Source of the DNA: Prevotella pallens ATCC 700821
Lineage (GTDB): Bacteria; Bacteroidota; Bacteroidia; Bacteroidales; Bacteroidaceae
Direction of reading: 5' to 3'
Assembly (NCBI RefSeq): GCF_000220255.1
Contig: NZ_GL982513.1
Span: 278,742-320,172 of the forward strand
DNA length: 41,431 nt
Positions 36,682-41,431 of this stretch are shown here, piece by piece; within the stretch, counting starts at the first letter, position 1, and each line of letters opens with the position of its first letter. A model generated the notes under the pieces. The model had not been told where the DNA came from, made no database searches, and worked only from the letters and a program-made list of their open reading frames with translations. The position numbers and the translations under genes were made by a program.

Positions 36682-36724
36682 AGGAGGTAGACGTCTATGA
36701 TAGATGTTTACTTCCTATCTTTTT
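36682..36724 (+). terminator. Intrinsic terminator of small orphan gene
   Basis: 36682-36698 pairs along all 17 positions with 36700-36716 when read as plus-strand RNA, including three G-U pairs (the apex must open to form a loop). ATCTTTTT follows. G-U pairs become A-C mismatches on the other strand, so this hairpin is a plus-strand signal. Confidence 0.75.
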
Positions 36725-36888
36725 AAATATTTAATAGTGTCCAGTTGATTGTATTGAAACTATTATGGTAAGAGAGATTGCTGTATTTTTGGTTTTATGA
36801 AATCCCAATAAAATCAATTGCAATGTTATCGTTTCTTCTGATGAATGTATATATAAAGCAATGCTGTTCTATTGAATTTAAGAGATAA

Positions 36889-36922
36889 AAAATCCTGATT
36901 TCAACGTGGAAATCAGGATTTT
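36889..36922 (-). terminator. Intrinsic terminator of deoC
   Basis: A perfect 14-bp stem (AAAATCCTGATTTC and complement) with a 6-base loop AACGTG, about 20 bp after the deoC stop; on the minus strand it ends in a T-tract. Confidence 0.85.
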
Positions 36923-36942
36923 CGTATTGTTTGAACGCTGGT

Positions 36943-37854
36943 TTAGAAGAACTTAACCTCTTTGCCTTCAATGTCGCTGAGCAGCAAATTGGTGAGACGA
37001 CTGGTACCAAGACGGAACCAATAGTTGGTGAGCCACTTCTCGCCGAGAACTTCTTTGTAGATGGTATAAAAGATAACGGCATCTATAATACTGTTTATGC
37101 CTCCTGCAGGCTTTAGTCCTACCTGTACGCCAGTTCTGTCGTAGAACTCCTTAATAGCCGTACACATAATGTAAACAGCCTCTGGGGTTGCGCTAATTTT
37201 CTCTTTACCCGTGCTTGTTTTAATATAGTTAGCACCTGCAAACATAGAGAGTAGGGCGGCTGCCTTTATGTTGCGAGCATTTTTTAAGTCGCCAGTTTCG
37301 AGTATAACCTTCATTGGGACATCGCCACAAGTCTGCTTCAATTCACTAATTTGGTCGTAAACATCTTCATAATCGCCCGAAAGGAATTTGCCAACAGGTA
37401 ATACAATATCTATCTGTGTGGCACCGTCCTTGATGGCAAGTGCCGTTTCGATGGTCTTAACCTCGAGGAATGTTTGAGAAGATGGGAAGTTTCCTGTTAC
37501 GTTTGTTATGTCTACACCGTCTATTTCTAAGCTATCGGCAATCAGTTTTGTGAAGCACGGATAAGCACAAACGGCTCCAACGTGTGGAAGAGTAGGGTAT
37601 TCCTGTGCAAATTTGTTCACTTTCTCGACCATTGCGAGCACTTCTTCTTCTGTGTCTGTGGTCTTGAGAGTAGTTAATTCTACACTTCCGAGGAGGAATT
37701 TCTTGACCTCTACGTTATTGTTTTCTGCAACTTTCTCTTCAATAATCTTCTTTACTGCTGCTTTTACTTCCTCGTCTGTTATGTCGAGGTTGTATTGTTT
37801 CAGCATTTCATCGTACTTACTTGTGTATCCAATATTACTATTATTGTTCTGCAT
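36943..37854 (-). CDS. deoC: Deoxyribose-phosphate aldolase
   Basis: A 303-residue class I aldolase that splits 2-deoxyribose 5-phosphate into acetaldehyde and glyceraldehyde 3-phosphate. The Schiff-base lysine is in GANYIKTSTGK near residue 208, with the second lysine in VGLKPAGGIN near 240. It is of the longer (about 300 residues) form found in Bacteroidales, with about 60 extra N-terminal residues over E. coli-type short forms. It is the last gene of the apt-uvrC-dtd-mazG-deoC series, 88 bp after the MazG-like gene, and ends in a clear terminator. Confidence 0.96.
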   Translation of the reverse strand: MQNNNSNIGYTSKYDEMLKQYNLDITDEEVKAAVKKIIEEKVAENNNVEVKKFLLGSVELTTLKTTDTEEEVLAMVEKVNKFAQEYPTLPHVGAVCAYPCFTKLIADSLEIDGVDITNVTGNFPSSQTFLEVKTIETALAIKDGATQIDIVLPVGKFLSGDYEDVYDQISELKQTCGDVPMKVILETGDLKNARNIKAAALLSMFAGANYIKTSTGKEKISATPEAVYIMCTAIKEFYDRTGVQVGLKPAGGINSIIDAVIFYTIYKEVLGEKWLTNYWFRLGTSRLTNLLLSDIEGKEVKFF

Positions 37855-37942
37855 AGCACTGTGTAATTTAATTTATTTTGTGTAAAATACTTAATCTAAA
37901 ACGTGTTGTTATTTCCTGTTTTCTAATGTAACGACTTGTTTT

Positions 37943-38293
37943 TTATGTGTTTTCAGTTTGTGTTAGCTTCTCGTTTTGCTTGTGTCTGTCTTTGTCTCGT
38001 CTTGTTTTTTTGTCGAAACTTTTTTGCAATTCCTCTGTTAGATCTACACCAGTTTGGTTGGCTAAACACATTAAAACCCATAATATATCAGCCATTTCTT
38101 CTCCAATATTGTGTTTTTCGCCCTGTTTAAAGCTTTGGTCGCCGTATGTACGAGCCATTATACGTGCCAGTTCGCCCACCTCTTCGGTAAGACATGCCAT
38201 ATTGGTAAGCTCGCTAAAATAACGTACACCATACTTATGAATCCAGTCATCTACAAGTTTTTGTGCTTCTTTTATGCTTATTTCGTTGTCCAT
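37943..38293 (-). CDS. MazG-like nucleotide pyrophosphohydrolase
   Basis: A 116-residue single-domain all-alpha NTP pyrophosphatase. The metal-binding helices carry CLTEEVGELARIMAR near residues 34-48 (Glu-Glu-x-x-Glu) and IGEEMADILWVLMCLAN near 63-79 (Glu-Glu-x-x-Asp), as in MazG/iMazG proteins. These remove non-canonical or excess nucleoside triphosphates; the substrate is unknown. The C-terminal 20 residues are charged and probably unstructured. It starts 4 bp after the dtd stop. Confidence 0.9.
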   Translation of the reverse strand: MDNEISIKEAQKLVDDWIHKYGVRYFSELTNMACLTEEVGELARIMARTYGDQSFKQGEKHNIGEEMADILWVLMCLANQTGVDLTEELQKSFDKKTRRDKDRHKQNEKLTQTENT

Positions 38294-38297
38294 TCTG

Positions 38298-38750
38298 TTA
38301 CTCTTTGTTCTTTGTATCCATACATATTGTTACAGGACCATCGTTCAATAGTTCTACTTTCATATCTGCACCAAACTCCCCTTCGCCCACATTTTTCCTC
38401 ATTGCACGGCTTAATTCTTGGCAGAAAAACTTGTAGAGTGGTATTGAGATTTCGTGTTTGGCAGCGTGAATGTAGCTTGGACGATTTCCCTTTTTATAGC
38501 TTGCCATAAGCGTAAACTGCGATACAACAAGAGCTTCGCCGCCTATATCCATCACACTTTTATTCATAACGCCTTGCTCATCGTCGAAAATTCTCAGACC
38601 TATAACCTTGTTTACAAGCCATTTAACATCGTTTTCGTCATCGTCTTCACCAATTCCAAGTAATATAAGTAAACCTTTCTGAATGGCTGATTTTATATTT
38701 CCATCAATTGTTACCGATGCATGCTTTACACGTTGAATTACAATTCTCAT
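38298..38750 (-). CDS. dtd: D-aminoacyl-tRNA deacylase
   Basis: A 150-residue proofreading enzyme that removes D-amino acids and glycine from mischarged tRNAs. The two family motifs are seen: VSQFTLMAS near residue 80 and NDGPVTICMD near residue 138, the latter carrying the Gly-Pro of the active site. Length is normal. It lies 27 bp after uvrC and 4 bp before the MazG-like gene in the same operon. Confidence 0.97.
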   Translation of the reverse strand: MRIVIQRVKHASVTIDGNIKSAIQKGLLILLGIGEDDDENDVKWLVNKVIGLRIFDDEQGVMNKSVMDIGGEALVVSQFTLMASYKKGNRPSYIHAAKHEISIPLYKFFCQELSRAMRKNVGEGEFGADMKVELLNDGPVTICMDTKNKE

Positions 38751-38777
38751 ATCGCAAATGTACTTATTTTATTTTAA

Positions 38778-40616
38778 TTATTCTGTTTTAGGGTGTAGAT
38801 AATTATATAAAAGCGTTGCTCTTGCGTTTCCAATAACCTTTGTAAGTTCTTGAATGTCAGCAGATTTTATATTTTTCATAATCTTAAAGTGTTGTAAAAG
38901 CAGCTCTTTAGTCTTGATTCCAATTCCATTTATATCGTCTAACTCGCTGTGTAACTGATGTTTTGAGCGTTTATCCCTGTGAAATGTAATGGCAAAACGA
39001 TGCACTTCGTCTTGTATTTGTGTAAGAACTTTGAAGAGTTCAGACTTGGTTGGAATACCAATTGTTTGTGGTGGGAACCCATAAAGTAGTTCGTTGGTTC
39101 TGTGATGGTCGTCTTTTGCCAATCCTGCAATTGGTATTTCGAGCTTCAGTTCGTCCTCTATAACCTTGCGAACAACTTCCATTTGCCCTTTTCCACCATC
39201 GGTTACAATAAGATTGGGTAGGGGAGCGTCTTCTTCTACCATTCGTTTGTAGCGTCGTCTCACTACTTCTTGCATTGATGCATAGTCATCTGGACCAACA
39301 ACAGTCTTTATATTGTATTTGCGATAGTCCTTTTTTGATGGCTTTAACCCTTTAAAAACCACGCAGGCTGCAACTGCATCGGTACCAGAAATATTTGAAT
39401 TGTCGAAACATTCAATCTGGTATGGCAGCTTAGGAAGTTTTAAACGGTCTTGTAACTCCTTCATTAACCGAGTTTGTTTCTGCTCTGGATTAAGTTTTTC
39501 AGCTTGTTTTAGACGGTCGAATTTGTGTTGTTTAGCATTCATTTCCGATAGTTCAAGTAAGCGTTTCTTATCGCCTCGCTGTGGAATAAGGAAGATTGCG
39601 TCTTTTATATGGAAGTCTAATTCGAAAGGAACAATAATCTCTTTTGCCGTACTTTTAAATCTTTCACGAATTTCTGGTATGGCTTCGTTGAGCAGTTCAG
39701 CATCAGTTTCGTCTAATTTTCGTTTATATTCGAATGTGAAACTCTGGTTTATTGCACCATTTGTAACGTGCAAATAGCTTATAAAAGCATTCTTCTTGCT
39801 ATCATCATTTACTATGGAGAAGACATCAACATCGGCAATAGAATAGCTTACAATCTCGTTTTTTGCAGCGAAATTCTCTAATGCCATATAGCGTTGCTTG
39901 TACACTTCGGCTTCTTCAAAACGCAAATCAGCAGCGCATTCTTCCATCTTCTCCTTCATTAAACGTTGTACTTCTCGTGTGTTACCCCTTAAAATTTGTC
40001 GTGCGAGTATCATATTTTGTTGATAATCCTCGTACGATTGTTTGCCAATACATGGTGCCCCGCAGTTGCCAAGATGGTATTCTAAGCAGGGTTTATATTT
40101 CTTTTGTTCTATGCCTTCCTTAGTAATAGGGTAGCGACACGTGCGTGGTTTATATAGTTTCTTTAGTATTTCTAATATAGCATGCATACTTCCAACGTGG
40201 CTGTACGGGCCATAAAAACTACCATAGCGCTTGTTTATGTTGCGAGTACTAAAGATTCGTGGGAAGTATTCGTTCGTTATGCAAATGCTGGGGTAAGTTT
40301 TGCCATCTTTTAATAATACATTGTAGCGCGGTTGGTACTGTTTTATGAGCTGATTTTCTATTAATAACGCATCTTCTTCGCTTTTTACAACGGTGTAAGT
40401 AATATCGTATATTTTCGAAACCAATACTTTTGTTTTGAAACGGTCAGTTTCTTTATGAAAGTAAGATGATACTCTATTTTTTAAGTTCTTTGCTTTTCCA
40501 ACGTAAATGATAGTATGCTCCTTATCGTAGTATTGATATGTACCCGGCTTGTTGGGCAAATTCGATACTATATTTTTGAGATATGCTAATCGTTTCTCGT
40601 TTTCTTCTTTTGTCAT
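38778..40616 (-). CDS. uvrC: Excinuclease ABC subunit C
   Basis: A 612-residue nuclease of nucleotide excision repair that makes both cuts around a lesion. Domains in order: GIY-YIG nuclease (KPGTYQYYDKEHTIIYVGKAK from residue 22), a cysteine segment (CRYPI, CLEYHLGNCGAPC near 158-190), UVR motif (ADLRFEEAEVYKQRY near 230), RNase H-like second nuclease (IECFDNSNISGTDAVAACVVF near 400) and C-terminal helix-hairpin-helix (DDINGIGIKTKELLLQHF near 562). All appear intact. The parS site lies 40 bp upstream. Confidence 0.97.
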   Translation of the reverse strand: MTKEENEKRLAYLKNIVSNLPNKPGTYQYYDKEHTIIYVGKAKNLKNRVSSYFHKETDRFKTKVLVSKIYDITYTVVKSEEDALLIENQLIKQYQPRYNVLLKDGKTYPSICITNEYFPRIFSTRNINKRYGSFYGPYSHVGSMHAILEILKKLYKPRTCRYPITKEGIEQKKYKPCLEYHLGNCGAPCIGKQSYEDYQQNMILARQILRGNTREVQRLMKEKMEECAADLRFEEAEVYKQRYMALENFAAKNEIVSYSIADVDVFSIVNDDSKKNAFISYLHVTNGAINQSFTFEYKRKLDETDAELLNEAIPEIRERFKSTAKEIIVPFELDFHIKDAIFLIPQRGDKKRLLELSEMNAKQHKFDRLKQAEKLNPEQKQTRLMKELQDRLKLPKLPYQIECFDNSNISGTDAVAACVVFKGLKPSKKDYRKYNIKTVVGPDDYASMQEVVRRRYKRMVEEDAPLPNLIVTDGGKGQMEVVRKVIEDELKLEIPIAGLAKDDHHRTNELLYGFPPQTIGIPTKSELFKVLTQIQDEVHRFAITFHRDKRSKHQLHSELDDINGIGIKTKELLLQHFKIMKNIKSADIQELTKVIGNARATLLYNYLHPKTE

Positions 40617-40655
40617 TCTCTAACTTCCTTATTCTAAGATAACTTATATGCTTCT

Positions 40656-40671
40656 TGTTTCACGTGGAACA
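40656..40671. promoter_or_regulatory. parS site (ParB binding)
   Basis: The 16 bases TGTTTCACGTGGAACA read TGTTCCACGTGAAACA on the other strand, which exactly matches the widely conserved chromosomal parS sequence (TGTTnCACGTGAAACA) bound by ParB/Spo0J. It lies in the intergenic space between uvrC and apt. In most bacteria parS sites cluster near the replication origin, so the right end of this window is probably origin-proximal. No parA or parB gene is in the window. Confidence 0.88.
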
Positions 40672-40788
40672 AAGAACTTTTTCTTATATCCTTTTCTCCT
40701 ATTTGTTCTTATTTATAAATAGCAATATCATTGTTTTCTAGATAAAAATATCTTTTTTTGTTTTCTTGTTGGCATCTTATTTATCCTT

Positions 40789-40796
40789 CAAAGTTA
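40789..40796 (-). promoter_or_regulatory. Possible -7 promoter box for uvrC
   Basis: Minus strand TAACTTTG, 172 bp before the uvrC start, no clear -33 element. If used, the transcript would have a long leader that includes the parS site. Confidence 0.35.
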
Positions 40797-40882
40797 TTTT
40801 TATTCGTTACAATATTCTTTGTGCAATAAAATAATTAGCCAACAATAAAACAATATCAATATGTTTTTTCGCGACGATATGG

Positions 40883-41413
40883 TTAAAACTGTAGTAGCGA
40901 TGATATTTCAATATCCTTATCAAATGTATTGCGACTGTCCGGAAACTCTGTTTTAAGTTCTATAATAAAGTTGCAATAAATCTTTTTAGGCTTAAACTTC
41001 TTTACAAGATTACATGCTGCACGCATTGTTCCTCCTGTTGCAAGTAGGTCATCGTGTAGTAAAACGATATCATTTTCGTTGATAGCATCTTTATGTATCT
41101 CTATTGTGTCGATACCATATTCCTTTGCATAACTTTCTTGAATGGTTTCACAAGGTAGTTTTCCTGGTTTACGACAGAGTACAATACCTGCTCCGAGTCG
41201 TAAAGCAAGTGCAGATGACATAACAAAACCACGACTTTCTATTCCAACAATCTTAGTAATCCCCTTGTCTTTGTATATTTCGTACATTTCGTCTATAATC
41301 TCTTTAAGTGCTTCGGGCGACTTAAATAAGGTTGTTACATCACGAAAGTTTACGCCTTTTATAGGCCAATCGGGAATACATCTTAAATTTTCGAGTAGTA
41401 TCTTATTATTCAT
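40883..41413 (-). CDS. apt: Adenine phosphoribosyltransferase
   Basis: A 176-residue enzyme that makes AMP from adenine and PRPP in purine salvage. The N-terminal IPDWPIKGVNFRDVTTLFK and GIESRGFVMSSALALRLGAG blocks identify the Apt family; the PRPP-binding motif is IVLLHDDLLATGGTMRA near residues 118-134. The frame extends two codons to a TTG at 41419, but the ATG at 41413 (MNNKILL) is the natural start. The gene probably belongs to a unit continuing to the right of the window. Confidence 0.96.
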   Translation of the reverse strand: MNNKILLENLRCIPDWPIKGVNFRDVTTLFKSPEALKEIIDEMYEIYKDKGITKIVGIESRGFVMSSALALRLGAGIVLCRKPGKLPCETIQESYAKEYGIDTIEIHKDAINENDIVLLHDDLLATGGTMRAACNLVKKFKPKKIYCNFIIELKTEFPDSRNTFDKDIEISSLLQF

Positions 41414-41431
41414 TATCAATTAGTTATATAT

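Noticed and set aside
40672..40882. Replication origin
   Set aside because: The stretch is AT-rich and near parS, but I found no TTATNCACA DnaA boxes, so there is no support for oriC here.

Overview
The window reads as chromosomal DNA of a Bacteroidales bacterium, most likely a Prevotella of the oral P. intermedia type (genus inferred, species not claimed). Support: low GC, proteins with typical Bacteroidales architecture (PorZ with a type IX secretion C-terminal domain, the DUF4254 plus GT9 pair, 300-residue DeoC, YitT-RdgB-GT2 gene order), and promoters of the Bacteroidetes sigma type (TTG or TTTG, 19-21 bp, TAnnTTTG), for example before mutS and the DUF4254 gene. Almost all genes are on the minus strand. 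No tRNA, rRNA, CRISPR array or insertion sequence was seen.

Region 1 (1-5.3 kb) is accessory DNA: a ComJ/Nin-like putative immunity gene with an unknown helical partner, a candidate small RNA (about 1733-1830), and a three-gene restriction-modification operon (C5-cytosine methylase, PD-(D/E)XK-like endonuclease, small DPPY methylase). A 42-codon reading frame sits between its promoter and the first methylase gene.

Region 2 (5.7-14.3 kb) is one long minus-strand series leuS - yitT - rdgB - GT2 - porZ - acyltransferase, mostly with overlapping ends. It puts the type IX secretion protein PorZ in one unit with two putative glycan or lipid modifying enzymes.

Region 3 (14.3-22.5 kb) holds ychF-lgt, acpP-fabF-rnc and, on the plus strand, DUF4254-GT9 (LPS core type). 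Region 4 (22.6-36.1 kb) is housekeeping: mutS, ybjQ, cysS, pncB, trmH-like, sufE, doxX, U32 peptidase (TrhP/YegQ type), polA, polyprenyl synthase. Region 5 (36.3-41.4 kb) has a small orphan gene with its own promoter and terminator, then deoC, mazG-like, dtd, uvrC and apt. A perfect 16-bp parS (ParB-binding) sequence lies between uvrC and apt, suggesting that this end is nearer the replication origin.

The most unusual feature is a set of intergenic arrays at about 14.4, 14.6, 20.5, 25.5, 29.7 and 36.2 kb. Their units differ in sequence (GATATC-centred, ATCTATAGAT-centred, or AAAA-N7-TTTT) yet nearly all repeat with the same 22-bp period. I know of no described element with this property; it is the best candidate here for something undescribed.
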